64,000 bases of DNA from Nematostella vectensis (GCF_932526225.1 NC_064034.1:1288001-1352000); one strand, 5' to 3'; shown: positions 1-12,399, numbered from the stretch's first letter. Program-made: numbers and translations. Notes: a model not told the origin generated them from the sequence alone.

Positions 1-300
1 ATGCCGTAGCAACACACAAGCAACATCTCGGCTACACACATACAGTACAACATAACGGTGACATACAGGCGATAGACCGGCAACACACCAGCAATACCAT
101 AGCAACATCTCGGCAACACACACAGTACTACCCAGCGGTGACGTACAGGCAATAGTCTGGCAATGCATTGACAATGCTATAGCAACACACAAAAAGCAAC
201 ATTTCAGCAACGAATTGGCAATGTCGTAGCAACACACAAGAAGCAACATCTCGGCAACGCATTGGCAATGCTGTAGGTTGATAATTATCGCGGCAACAAA
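1..300. repeat. Degenerate tandem repeat rich in CAACA
   Basis: Imperfect repeats of motifs such as AGCAACATCTCGGCAAC and GCAACACACAA recur through the first 280 bases, with a loose period of several tens of bases. No coding exon was found here. The stretch from 300 to 514 also shows no supported feature; it is probably intron or 5' flank of the gene whose first visible exon begins at 515. Confidence 0.6.
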
Positions 301-514
301 ATGCCAACGTTATGTGTAACTGCGAGACATAGGCACTTTTTTATTGAAGGGCACGTGCAATATTACTAAGTTTTGGCGGAAATACAGCAACAATAAAATA
401 CACACCACATGTTATCATAACGGCTAAACCGTGCTTCACGTTTTTTTACAACGTTTCCAGCAAGTACCGATACTCATTTTGTTGCCGTTGTTTCTTCAAG
501 CCCCACGTTTCCAG

Positions 515-3500
515 CAAGCAGACGTTAACCTCAAAGGTGATAATCTTGAAGGGCAATTCCATTACGTGAACTTCAAGAACATGGAGTGGGACGCGAAGAT
601 GGGTCGATGGAAAAGATCTAAGGAATTGTGAGCATACAGTATACCTTACAATATGATTCTAAGGAATTGTGAGCATACAGTATACCTTACAATATGATTC
701 TAAGGAATTGTGAGCATACAGTATACCTTACAATATGATTCTAAGGAATTGTGAGCATACAGTATACCTTACAATATGATTCTAAGGAATTGTGAGCATA
801 CAGTATACCTTACAATATGATTCTAAGGGATTGTGAGCATACAGTATACCTTACAATATGATTCTAAGGAATTGTGAGCATACAGTATACCTTACAATAT
901 GATTCTAAGGGATTGTGAGCATACAGTATACCTTACAATATGATTCTAAGGAATTGTGAGCATACAGTATACCTTACAATATGATTCTAGGGAATTGTGA
1001 GCATACAGTATACCTTACAATATGATTCTAAGGAATTGTGAGCATACAGTATACCTTACAATATTATTCTAAGGAATTGTGAGCATACAGTATACCTTAC
1101 AATATTATTCTAAGGAATTGTGAGCATACAGTATACCTTACAATATGATTCTAAGGAATTGTGAGCATACAGTATACCTTACAATATGATTCTAAGGAAT
1201 TGTGAGCATACAGTATACCTTACAATATGATTCTAAGGAATTGTGAGCATACAGTATACCTTACAATATGATTCTAAGGAATTGTGAGCATACAGTATAC
1301 CTTGCAATATGATTCTAAGGAATTGTTTTTACCTGTGCCTCACCACTGGGTTCCATTCCCGGTTTCGACTTCGCCTTTGTTTGGGAATTTATCGTACGCT
1401 TTGTTCCGTGGTCAGACATGAGTCGTATTGACAGCTGTCTGAGGCGCCTTCTATGCCTTTAACAAGACCACGTTGTGTCTGCGCACTCTCGTACCATTCC
1501 AGAGGCAGTAATAGTGATTGGCAAATTTATTTATTTGTTTGAAATCCGAGCTTATGTTCGTGTGTGTATTTTTTCTTTCTTTGTAGCTATGACTACCAGG
1601 CATACAGCTTGGGTAAGTGATACCTGCTGGAGGTTTTGTATTCCTGTAATTTCGTGCTAATTTTTGCCTATTATAATCACCAGGCGATCGCCGCGCAAGC
1701 ACCAGTAGCGAGTCCGAGGTAAAAACCTTATTTCAATCCTTACCTCAACGGCTTTTGCAGCGAGTGTTTCCGTGTGTTTTTCAGCAAAAAAAATTGAACT
1801 CGCGAAAAAAAGAGGGGTGAGGGAGCTTAAAGCGGGCAGCAGGACAAGAGGAGAGGACACGAGAAAGTTTTCGCTCCTCCTCTCCTTAGCTCGCCCCACT
1901 GACAAACGGTTTTTTTTCTCTTTTAAACGGCTTCGCATCTTTCATGCCGTTGACTGTTTGGGTGCAGGGGGTTGGAGAAGTTTAATCGATGGACGTGATG
2001 ATTTTGGATCTTATTCATTGTAAAAAAAGTACTTAGACCCCTTGTTGTTTTGGATAGGTGCGTTTTCTCTCGGAGGCATTGCAGAAAAGTCTGCAACTGC
2101 AGGCCAGGGTCCCTCCTGCACCGATAGCCCGCGAGCCCTCGCCAGCCAACAGCAAACCACAAGGTCTGTGTACCACAGCAGCAGCTTGGTGGAACCAATT
2201 TTGCCTTTTTGCGAGCTCCAGATCCACCATGTTGCCCATGACGAGCGGATGGCTAGACCTTCTGAAAAAGCCTTACCCAGAAATCAATGCATTTTTACCC
2301 TTGTTATTTCTCTTCTTATAAACTGCAGGTCGGACCTTAATCAATAATCACGTGCGCTCTATAGTCCGTGAGTGTCTCAAAGAGGCGGAGCTACAGTGGC
2401 CTGAGTCCGACTTGCGGGAAGAAACGCCCGAGAGGGCATGGGAAGAGCCAGAGCGAACGGTACGCGCCATTCAATTTTTCATGTTGTTATCATGGTAACC
2501 AGACCCTTCGAGACCTGGCTGAACGGGATCTTGTAAGGAGCACAAATAAAAGATATCAATTTGTTAAAAAGTTATAGCCGATGGTTATAGTCTCCTGTCT
2601 GTAGGCGTTATAATTGATTGTGAAATTGTTGGGATTTTGGTTGCAGGAGACGCCTGGAGTGCAGTCAGAAGTCACTGCAAACCTCGACTGGGAATCTTTC
2701 ACAGGTAACGCTGAACGCCGGCATTAATAACTTACTCAGCTCTTAACTATTACTATGACATCATTCCTGGACTTGTTTTATTGCAGCTTCCAGAGATGCG
2801 GAAGAGGACCATATTGAACAAAGGTATGAATAACGTCTTTTCTATCCTTTTGCACCGTATATGATTCATACGGATAATCCCCTGAAAATAAGTAGCAAGT
2901 TTAACTTGGTTATAAAAAAAGTATATAATTGAGATTGGCTGATTCCCCAGACAATAAAGAGAAAAAGTACATTTTTTTCCTTTGTTCACTATCCTCATAT
3001 CAATCTCAGATCCTTTTCGTATAACATATATTCTTAGTATTTATAATTTTTTGTCGTCTTATGCTGATCTATTAGCGAAGACGTCGAGGAGGAATATGGC
3101 GCCACGCACGCGTCTCCCTACCTTGAATCCACCTGGGAGTGGAGCGTGCAACCACACAGTCCTCCTACGGACCCGAACAATGACCAGACTTCCCCATCGC
3201 CCGAACTTGGGTACTGCCCAGACAACACTCAAGGCTTGCTCGAACCTGGCTTCTACGAGAACACCCAAGATCACGGATCACGGAGCGATATCCATTTGCC
3301 GCCCTCTCTATACGAGCCAGCGCTGCTCATATCCAGTCATATGGACTTGAACGGGAATGAGTTTGGTGTCCACAAGAGCGGGTCGTACCCCTATGTGTCA
3401 CGCCCCGCGTCTAGGGGTGACGGGGTAGAGCTCGAGGAAATGGTGACGATGACGGAGAATGCGAGGCTGGACGCGTGGAGGTCATCAGAGGCCATGAAAA

Positions 3501-5391
3501 TAGCTTCAAGTAGTGGCGTCCCGTCAAGGGTGGGGAGCGCAACCTCTAGAGCCAGACAACAGCCACCACCCCCTCCCCCTCAGAGGCCGGCATCACCCTC
3601 GCACTCAGGACCCGTGCCTGTAAAAACCGCTGACCGCTGGCTAGCGAGGGGCAAGAATGTAAACGCTATGAGCTTGAGACGTGTCGAGAAGCCGCTGCCT
3701 GGTTGGATGGAAGGATTGCAGGCACATAGGAGGAGACCTCAATCCTCGCCATCTGTAAGGTGCATAACAAGACCCGGTTACCATAACAACCACTAACCAA
3801 GGGTTAAACCCGGTCCTCGCCATCTGTTAGGTGCGTAACGTTACCATAACAACCCTTAGCCAAGGGTTAAACCCTACTCGCCATCTGTAAGGAGCGTAAC
3901 AAGACGCGGTTACCATAACAACAACTAACCAAGGGTGAAACCGGGTCCACGCCATCTGTTAAGTGGGTAACAAGACGCGGTTACCAGAACAATCACTAGC
4001 CAAGGGTTGTGCTATCCTTCCTAAGCATGGGTTTGACAAAAGACCAGCACGTGATTACTGTCGCTTGCAATTTGTTGAGTTAATAGGAACTCGTGGTTAT
4101 GCTCCCGGGAAATTCTTTATTCCTGTATATGCAGAGTCACTTTTTACAAGCTCACATTGTTATTTTCTTCCACAGGCGTCCCATGAGCTCCGTCAGCACC
4201 CGCTCAGGAATGTCCTCCCACGATCCCGGTAACCCAGGAGGTGAGTACAGTCCCTCTCCGTCACGGTGGTGTAAATGATAAAGATGTCCAATTATTGATA
4301 TCCCTGCTTCCTATCTCTCGACAGTTCGACGAGCGCGAGGCGCTGCTGCAGTGTATGTCTCTGGACGCTCGCCACCCACGTACACACGCATCCAGTCGGC
4401 TAGGGTATGTATATACACGCGCGTCACCCGCGTACACACGCATCCAGTCGGCTAGGGTATGTATATACACGCGCGTCACCCACGTACACACGCATCCAGT
4501 CGGCTAGGGTATGTATGTACACGCGCGCCACCCACGTACACACGCATCCTGTCGGCTAGGGTATGTACATACACGCGCGCCACCCGCGTACACACGCATT
4601 CAGTCGGCTAGGGTATGTACATACACAAGCGCCACCCATGTACACACGCATCCAGTCGGCTAGGGTATGTATATACACGCGCGCCACCCACTCACAAACG
4701 CATCCAGTCGGCTAGGGTATGTATATACACGCGCGCCACCCACGTACACACGCATCCAGTCGGCTAGGGTATGTATGTACACGCGTGCCACCCACGTACA
4801 CACGCATCCAGTCGGCTAGGGTATGTATATACACGCGCGCCACCCATGTACACACGCATCCAGTCTGCTAGGGTATGTATGTACACGCGTGCCACCCACG
4901 TACACACGCATCCAGTCGGCTAGGGTATGTATATACACGCGCGCCACCCACGTACACACGCATCCAGTCGGCTAGGGTATGTATATACACGCGCGCCACC
5001 CACGTACACACGCATCCAGTCGGCTAGGGTATGTATATACACGCGCGCCACCCATGTACACACGCATCCAGTCGGCTAGGGTATGTATGTACACGCGTGC
5101 CACCCACGTACACACGCATCCAGTCGGCTAGGGTATGTATATACACGCGCGCCACCCGCGTAACACGCATGATGTTATATGAGCTTATTTGAAATGAGCC
5201 TTCTCTTTCCTCACACTTCTTCTGTTATTTTCAGGTCACATTACGTCGGCGATGATGACTTTTTCAAATTTGCCGTTTTATTAGCTAAACTTTTAGTGTA
5301 TAAAGAATATAACAAAGACAATCCTCAACAATCCGGACCTTACGTGTATAAAGAATATATTTATTATTCATTTTTAGATACTTATAACTAA
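515..5391 (+). CDS. Unrecognised multi-exon gene, Pro/Ser-rich acidic protein
   Basis: Exons joined by matching phase and consensus splice sites: 515-627, 1587-1612, 1684-1718, 2058-2163, 2329-2459, 2647-2704, 2787-2823, 3076-3754 or 3759, then either 4176-4240 or 4325-4404 plus 5235-5391 (stop TAA 5389-5391). I do not recognise the product. The first visible exon ends in a basic WKRSKE stretch; the middle is acidic; the long exon at 3076 encodes a Pro/Ser-rich region with a PPPPPPQRP run and a conserved-looking LRRVEKPLPGWMEGLQA segment. No signal peptide or membrane segment was seen in the recovered part. The 3' end is ambiguous. A donor at 3754 (phase 0) joins 4325-4404 in frame. A donor at 3759 (phase 2) joins 4176-4240, which can read through to a stop at 4276-4278. 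Two alternative C-termini are therefore possible. The true start codon was not found and may lie upstream. Confidence 0.6.
620..1330 (+). repeat. 41-bp minisatellite, about 17 copies, carrying a splice donor
   Basis: The unit begins AAGGAATTGTGAGCATACAG and has a period of 41 bp. The first copy overlaps the end of the exon at 515-627: AAGGAATT is exon and GTGAGC is the donor. Every later copy keeps the same exon tail and donor, so the intron holds about 16 decoy donors. Copies differ at only a few positions (for example GGGATT, ATTATTC). Confidence 0.95.
3745..4010 (+). repeat. About four 65-75 bp tandem copies containing an exon tail and donor
   Basis: The segment CGCCATCTGTAAGG, which is the end of the exon at 3076 plus its donor, recurs near 3747, 3818, 3887 and 3950, each time followed by GTAACAAGACGCGGTTACC-like sequence and AACCAAGGGT. 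Later copies read GTTAGG, GTAAGG and GTTAAG at the donor position. Confidence 0.85.
4371..5166 (+). repeat. 52-bp minisatellite, about 15 copies, with TAGGGTATGT donor-like core
   Basis: The unit contains CGCATCCAGTCGGCTAGGG followed by TATGTATATACACGCGCGCC; the period is exactly 52 bp (cores at 4401, 4453, 4505). The first copy overlaps the 3' end of the candidate exon 4325-4404, whose last bases plus GTATGT are repeated in every copy. 52 is not divisible by 3, so each extra unit retained would shift the frame. Confidence 0.95.
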
Positions 5392-5591
5392 AATATGTAA
5401 ATATTCTCATACTACGTCTAAATTGAAAAAAAAAATTGTATGAAAGAGTGAATTGTCGTTTCAAATGCGACTTTTATGATTAAAAATTATTTGAATCTAA
5501 GCCTTCTCTTCTGATCTCTTCTATCTTTTTTCGAATGCCCACCCAAGACCCACACCATGTGGGAGTCCTGTGTTACTTTAGCTGCGCGGGG

Positions 5592-5620
5592 CCTGTAAAT
5601 CGACAAGATGGCGGCTTCGT
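5592..5620 (+). promoter_or_regulatory. CAAGATGGCGGC start-site motif (YY1-like)
   Basis: The ATPAF1 start codon sits in CAAGATGGCGGC. The same string surrounds the ANKRD13C start at 50691. This matches the core recognised by YY1 in many animal housekeeping genes and also gives a good translation-start context. Binding is inferred from sequence only. Confidence 0.5.
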
Positions 5621-8600
5621 GGTGGTCTTTTTGTCAAAGTCGAGTTTTGCGCATTTCTTTGCAAAAATCAAGCGCCTCTCTTACACCCAAAGTTATCCGT
5701 GCATGGACTCGACCTGTCTGCACCTCGTCCTCGCTTTATAGAGAGGACACACAGCTAGAAGACAACCCATACTATGAAAAGTATGCCGACAAAATCAAAG
5801 CAGCACAGGAGTTGCTACAAAAGTAAGGACATGATGTGCTAATAAAGCAACTGAGAACATGATGTGTTGATAGAGCAACTAAGAACACGTGTTCATAGAG
5901 CAACTAAGAACGTGATGTGTTGATAGAGCAACTAAGAACGTGATGTGTTGATAGAACAACTAAGAACGTGATGTGTTGAAAGAACAACTAAGAACATGAT
6001 GTGTTGATAGAGCAACTAAGAACGTGATGTGTTGATAGAGCAACTAAGAACGTGATGTGTTCATAGAGCAACTAAGAACGTGATGTGTTGATAGAACAAC
6101 TAAGAACATGATGTGTTGATAGAGCAACTAAGAACGTGATGTGTTGATAGAACAACTAAGAACGTGATGTGTTGATAGAGCAACTAAGAACGTGATGTGT
6201 TCATAGAGCAACTAAGAACGTGATGTGTTGATAGAGCAACTAAGAACGTGATGTGTTCATAGAGCAACTAAGAACGTGATGTGTTGATAGAACAACTAAG
6301 AACATGATGTGTTGATAGAGCAACTAAGAACGTGATGTGTTGATAGAACAACTAAGAACGTGATGTGTTGAAAGAACAACTAAGAACATGATGTGTTGAT
6401 AGAGCAACTAAGAACGTGATGTGTTCATAGAGCAACTAAGAACGTGATGTGTTGATAGAGCAACTAAGAACGTGATGTGTTGATAGAACAACTAAGAACA
6501 TGATGTGTTGATAGAGCAACTAAGAACGTGATGTGTTCATAGAGCAACTAAGAACGTGATGTGTTGATAGAACAACTAAGAACGTGATGTGTTGATAGAG
6601 CAACTAAGAACGTGATGTGTTGATAGAACAACTAATCCACATGATTTGTTGATAGAGCAACTAAGAACATTATGTGTTCATAGAGCAACTAAGAAAGTGA
6701 TGTGTTGATAGAACAACTGAGAACATGTGTTCATAGAGCAACTTAGGACATGATTTGTTCATACAGCAACTAAGAACATGATGTTATTTAGCAACTAAGA
6801 ACATGATGTGTTGATATAGCAACTACAGTATCTAATTTCCACAAAAGCACAAAATGTGGTAGGTTTTCAATTTCTGCATTATCCCTCCATCATTTGAGTG
6901 ATTGATTTACAGTAACTACACCATGGTAGATATATGTCAATAGCCCTTACTGTATTGACCAAGTGCATGGGCCGTCTAGGTGTATGGGGATAATTTGTGC
7001 ATCATTTAATGGCCCAAGAGCCAAGGCATTATACTCTTTGTCTTGTGCTTAAGGAACATGATCTGTCTCCCTATGAGATGTCCAATTATGAGAAAAAGGT
7101 GCATTAGACACAGATCACATGACTTTTTGGGTTGCAAACTCCCACATGCTCAGGATATTAGTGGCAAAATAACAACAGCAAAAGTATCTTATTTAGCACT
7201 AAGTATAAACTAGAAAGTTTCTCTGTCAAAAAAGGCTTATTTTAATTTAAATATCTTATTTTTATGTTGTTCTCTTCTGGTGTGTGTTTGTTTTGGCTTG
7301 AATTTGCCAATCAAAAAGTCTCATGATCAGCTAGAGTAATCTATGCATATTTTACAACCTAAATATTTTGTCACTTTAAGACAAGAGGACACAAGAAGTT
7401 TTGAAGATAAATTTAAAGTTGACAAAAGAGTAGTGGAAGAGACAAAGAAATTTAAGCAGAAGGTGGAGAAGAGTAAGCAAAAGGCTAAAAAGGTATAAAT
7501 ATTATTTTTTTTATATATATATTATTATTTTTGTTTTATGAACCATTTGTCCAAATCCATAATTATATGACTTGCAGACAATGACAATCAACACACTCTC
7601 TGAAAGTGGAGAAAAATCTAAATATGGTGAAAAGGTAGACATATTCATTGATATTAAATTGTCGCTATATGGTCATGATGATGATTTGCAAGCAGTCTTG
7701 ATCTATTTCCTTTGATACACTCTTTTTGCAATTTATTAGACTTTGGATTCTGTACTTCGAATGGAACTTATTTCAGAACTAAGCGGTGAGGAAATAGGAA
7801 AGGTAAGTTTGAGTTTGATCCAATTACCAAGATAACTTATTATATGGTATGTAGAAGATTGTCTGACAAATTACATTTGTTTATTAGTTATGGAGGGAAT
7901 TCCATAAGGATAAAGACTGCATCAGTGCTGTTATCCCTGTGAGTAAATATCAGTATTCAATAGTATCTATATCATTCACGTTTTCTGGATTTACATAACT
8001 AGTATTCCATTATTTATTTGATTTCTTTTTATTCTAGGCAAATGTCTACAAAACAATTGAAGAAAGATCAACCAAATATCCACTGGTGCGATCCTGTTTG
8101 TTTACTGTAATTTTTCTTAGATTAGATATCCCAGTCAACCCTACACACAGGCATTCCATTTAGCTATCCCTTTGGATCCCCTGTGCATGCTTGTTACCCT
8201 TTGAATCTTTTCTTGTTATTTCTCATGGTAAAGTTCACAAAATGGTTATAATAAAGATGCATGTTTGTTTATTATGTGTCATCACCTACCCTGTATTGGT
8301 TTTCCCCAGTTAGCTGTGGTCTACCACAGGTAACCCAAGGGGAAGACTACATCACAAGGCTGCTAACTTTGCTACTTTATTTTGTATTATCACTTTCTTT
8401 CAATGCTTTGTTTTGCTTAGTTCATCTACCCATTACCGAGAGAAAGTGGCTATGAGTTCATATACTCAGAGTTCTCAGGGAAACACTGCTATTTGACATC
8501 ACTGATAAACTTTCAGGTACTGATTGTACTAGAAAATGTTGCTTGCACTCATTTATTTACTTTAAAAATGTTAATTAACCACTGCTTTGTCGTGCACACT

Positions 8601-10194
8601 TGAAATACAACCACCTATTCATCCAAAGTCTGATACTAGCCCCAGTGTCAGACCCTTTTATTGTTTCCTATGAAGTATACAAACAAAATCACCTAATACT
8701 CAGGCTAGTCTGATACTTAAGCAACAATTTGCTTGCAAGTACTGTATTCTACAAATGCATGCCCTATGTGACTTGGTATCCTGTGAGAGTTTGAAATGTT
8801 GGCATTTATGGCCTTCAAAATTCATAACTAAATTACAGCATATATATTTTTTTCAAATTTAGACAATGGCAGAGAATGCACCATGGTTTCTGGCTGTTAC
8901 CCATTTCACAGAGCTCCAAGATACAAAAGGTATCATTACTCCAAGTAGCCAGGGGTAGCTGTGGTACATTTAACCATGTGCAGTAGCCATACACAGGGGT
9001 AACTGTGGTACAGGTAACCATGTGCAGTAGCCATACACAAGGGTAGCTGTGGTACATGTAACCATGTGCAGTAGCCATACACAGGGGTAACTGTGGTACA
9101 GGTAACCATGTGCAGTAGCCATACACAGGGGTAACTGTGGTACATGTAACCATGTGCAGTAGCCATACACAGGGGCAGCTGTGGTACATGTAACCATGTG
9201 CAGTAACCATACACAGGGGTAACTGTGGTACATGTAACCATGTGCAGTAGCCATACACAGGGGTAACTGTGGTACAGGTAACCATGTGCAGTAGCCATAC
9301 ACAGGGGTAACTGTGGTACAGGTAACCATGTGCAGTAGCCATACACAGGGGTAACTGTGGTACATGTAACCATGTGCAGTAGCCATACACAGGGGTAAAT
9401 GTGGTACAGGTAACCATGTGCAGTAGCCATACTCAGGGGTAGCTGTGGTACATGTAACCATGTGCAGTAGCCATACACAGGGGCAGCTGTGGTACAGGTA
9501 ATCATGTGCAGTATTCATATGAAGTTCAGGCAGTCTAACAGCATCACAATATTTTAATATTTTTTAAAAACACAGAGCATTGACTCTGAACCACAATTTT
9601 TGGTTGAAGAATGGGCTGACTCCTATATACTGCAGGGGATTCTAGTGTAAGCTTTAGGATACTTGGATGTTAAATTACAGTATGTCTTGGCAATGTGTTT
9701 TTTGCAACCCACTACTAAAACATTTTGTGTGTTTGTATGTTTTGAGGGTGGAGGGGGGGAATAAATACTGTTATTGTGATGGCGAAGGGGAAACTTTTGG
9801 TTAATTTGGCTATGACCTTTTTTTTTTAATCTTATGACCTTTCTTTTTTTAGGAGTTGTGCTGATGGTGGGAGAAGTTGACACAAATCACTTGGTGGGTT
9901 TAACAAAACCAACAAATACACAATTGGTTATTCATGCTTTCATTGTATTATTTTAACAAGTCTTTTTCTGTTTATCTATTTTCTTTTGATTGTTTTCTTT
10001 AGAGTGTTGTTGATGCCCAATGGCTGGCCTACCAGATCCAGATGTATTACGCTTCAGACAGTGCTGAAAGAGAATCCTTACTTCATACCTTTAACATTGA
10101 ACCAAACAAGTTTGACCACATGTCTGTTGTCGAACAGCTGAACAATGAGATTGCTTCTGGTGCGATCACTGCTGATTCCCAACTGAAGAAGTAG
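5608..10194 (+). CDS. ATPAF1: ATP synthase mitochondrial F1 complex assembly factor 1
   Basis: Ten exons join in frame to about 313 aa: 5608-5822, 7381-7492, 7578-7634, 7740-7802, 7888-7938, 8038-8085, 8421-8516, 8863-8929, 9853-9893, 10003-10194. The protein matches the ATP11/ATPAF1 family along its length: DNPYYEKYADKI near the N-terminus, a Lys/Glu-rich coiled segment, ISAVIP, PLPRESGYEF, TSLINFQ, THFTELQDTKG and a C-terminal FNIEPNKFDHMSVVEQL. The family binds free F1 beta subunits in the mitochondrial matrix and keeps them from aggregating before alpha-beta assembly. The first about 40 residues are rich in Arg/Ser with no acidic residue, as expected for a mitochondrial presequence. The start at 5608 was chosen for its context and the presequence. 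Introns 1 and 8 carry minisatellites. The gene is convergent with the S49 peptidase downstream. Confidence 0.95.
5823..6730 (+). repeat. 28-bp minisatellite, about 32 copies, starting at the ATPAF1 exon 1 donor
   Basis: The unit is GAACGTGATGTGTTGATAGA followed by GCAACTAA, with a 28-bp period. The first degenerate copy (AGGACATGATGTG) starts two bases into the donor GTAAGG at 5823. Variants alternate between ATAGAGCAAC and ATAGAACAAC, and between GTTGAT and GTTCAT, in blocks, which suggests multi-unit duplications. Confidence 0.95.
8940..9515 (+). repeat. 44-bp minisatellite, about 13 copies, in ATPAF1 intron 8
   Basis: The unit begins GTAGCCATACACAGGGGTAA and continues CTGTGGTACAGGTAACCATG; period 44 bp. 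It starts within about 15 bp of the exon ending at 8929. On the minus strand all three frames stay open for about 190 codons because the unit lacks stop codons in any phase; this is a by-product of the repeat, not evidence of genes. Confidence 0.95.
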
Positions 10195-10437
10195 CTATGT
10201 GCACTTGGGGAATTGACTTTAGCTCTTAAACTCTTTCTTACCGTTACACCAAATATACAGCATATTTGTGGAAATAAAGACTTTTATTAATGTATTTTAA
10301 TGTGTACTTTGTACTGTAAACTAGATAATTCTTTCCAGATTTGCTACACAGGGATATTAACGAACTACACTTTTATTGTTAGCCATTTAGACTGTCATAA
10401 CACGAATATGTTCAGAAGTTTTGCCAAGAATATTATT
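10195..10437. other. Convergent 3' UTR region between ATPAF1 and the S49 peptidase gene
   Basis: An AATAAA polyadenylation signal in GGAAATAAAGAC lies about 80 bp after the ATPAF1 stop. On the opposite strand the S49 gene ends at 10438, so the two 3' UTRs probably overlap or abut. Confidence 0.6.
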
Positions 10438-11704
10438 TTAAAAGCCAATCTTTTCTCTTTGCCCTCTAATAGCTAGTGAGTCTAGTGCCTCGTCAACATT
10501 GATTGATGCCTCCATACCAAATCTTTTATTCATCATGCGAGTGAAAAAATCTTGTGGCAGATCACACCTCTCAAACACAACATCTTCCCCAAATCGCTTT
10601 TTGCAGAGACTTTTTAGGTCTGTTGTAATAGCATCAACTAAACCAATTCTTACTGCTTCTTTTCCAAGAAATATATCTCCTGAAAATACTGTTTTGCTGG
10701 TTGTGTCTAGCTTTGTGCGTCGTTCTTTTACTAAGTCTATGAAGTTGTTGTGGACTTCTGCAAGTATTTTCTTCACCCATTCTACATCTTCTGGTTTTAA
10801 AGGCTCCATTGGGTTCATTCTAACCTTGTGTTCACCCATGACCACTGGGCGGTATTCTAGTCCTGTTAAATAAGAAACATGAACTCCAACTGAGACGTAA
10901 CAACTAAAACGTAATAGCTTTATTAGACTAGGTAGGGGTTGGGGGTAATAGCTTTATTAGACTAGGTAGGGGTTGGGGGTAATAGCTTTATTAGACTAGG
11001 TAGGGGTTGGGGGTAATAGCTTTATTAGACTAGGTAGGGGTAGGGCACCCCCTGGTGTATAAAGATATGTTAGATTTGCCATCAAGATATCTGGTAAATT
11101 TCAAAGTTATTTCAAAGCAGGTGTGTCCTTTTTTTTTGTAAAAGTTGAGTTTTAAATTCCTTATATGCCCAAGAGTTTATCTGTTTATGGTACATTTCTA
11201 AGGGTCACCTAAACCGCCACTCCACCCAAACCTAGGGGTTAGGATACATTCAACTGGGGTTCACCCCCTCACTAAACACTACGACTAACCCAGTTTTTTC
11301 ATCGCCTCCACCACACCAACGTTCGAGCTCACTGCTCCAATAGACCCCACAGCAGAGTTTGGATCTACGAAAATCTCATCGCCTGCCAGGGAGAGCCAGT
11401 ACCCTCCAGATAAAGCGTGATCCTCCACAAAAGACAGCACGGGGATCTTCTTGTCATTCGCTTGCTCTCTAATGCGAGTATAGATCAAGTTGCTTTGGAC
11501 GGGGGAGCCCCCCGTGCTATTTATCTCCAGGCACACAGCTTTGGGAGCTACTTTCTTTACTTCGAATGCCCTGTCGATGGCTTTCTCGACACGACGTAGG
11601 CTCAGAGCGCGATGGTTTGAGCTTGATGCATTGATGATTCCTTGCAGACGGATAATTCGGACGACGTTTTTATGCGTCCTCCAAGGGACCCAAGATCGAC
11701 TCAT
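10438..11704 (-). CDS. SppA-like S49 family serine peptidase
   Basis: Two exons on the minus strand, 11704-11290 and 10862-10438, join in phase 1 to a 279-aa protein. The ClpP/crotonase-like core is visible: INSTGGSPVQSNLIY, then DHALSGGYWLSLAGDEI and DPNSAVGSIGAV. Ser99 in ALSGGY is the expected nucleophile and Lys151 in MGEHKVRMNP the expected general base; the 52-residue gap equals that in the bacterial SppA Ser-Lys dyad. The G-x-HK-x-x-x-x-P-x-x-P-x-x-P-E-D-V and VKERR motifs resemble short alphaproteobacterial S49 proteins. No signal peptide or transmembrane anchor is evident; the N-terminus is basic, so mitochondrial import is possible. The gene has a proper spliceosomal intron, so it is nuclear. 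A head-to-head arrangement with TOPORS leaves 695 bp for shared upstream control. Confidence 0.9.
10900..11050. repeat. 33-34 bp tandem repeat, four copies, in S49 intron
   Basis: The unit TAATAGCTTTATTAGACTAG followed by GTAGGGGTTGGGGG is repeated four times almost exactly inside the single intron of the S49 peptidase gene, close to the acceptor side. It does not include the splice junction. Confidence 0.9.
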
Positions 11705-12399
11705 GATTCCAAGTTCGTCTAGATTTGCACTCGGTCGTATAGCAGATGTGTAGCTGAAGACAAAAGCGAGATGTCGGTTTTATAGCGTCGGTTTACTTGT
11801 CCTCATGCAATATGCACTCAAGTTTACAGACAAACTTTGCGTTGTAATGGTCTATTTCTAGACTGCCCACGTGACACAAAATTTTTTACACTACTTCCTT
11901 TAAAAAAGCAGCTTTAACATTCTTACACACCCTCACACAAAAAAGGACGGAGAACAAAATAATCCAATAACTAAATCAAAACATTTTTTTCAGAAATATC
12001 CTTTTTGGAAACAGACTTATGAGCAGGCGTCCCTTGGTCAGGTAATACGGTTAGAGGTCTGGGCTTAGTTTTGTCATTTCCGCTGACTCAGGTACCGAGT
12101 GTTCGAACCGTAAGAATAAGGGCCAAGAAGAAGCCACTTTGATGTGTTATCGTCTTATATACAAAAAGCCATAGGAACAAACTCCTCATAGATCTTTGTT
12201 GTTAGTAAGAAGAGAGGGAGAGATTTGTTACAAACTGAAAGATTCTGCATCTTCTAACGGGCTGCGTTTGTTAGCACGTGCTTGTTTGGCTTCTAGCTTG
12301 ATCATAATGGCTGATCATTTTCTGCTAAGTGACACACTGTGATGGTACATCCTTCTCAAATGCATTTGGCAGTGTCATGGTTCAAAGGGAGTTTTGAGG
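11705..12399. promoter_or_regulatory. Divergent intergenic region between S49 peptidase and TOPORS
   Basis: About 695 bp separate the two start codons, which point away from each other. This must hold both 5' UTRs and promoters. No TATA box or other strong motif was seen. Confidence 0.5.

Noticed and set aside
8833-9518. Three overlapping minus-strand frames of 180-195 codons
   Set aside because: All derive from the 44-bp repeat in ATPAF1 intron 8; three frames open at once show the absence of coding constraint.
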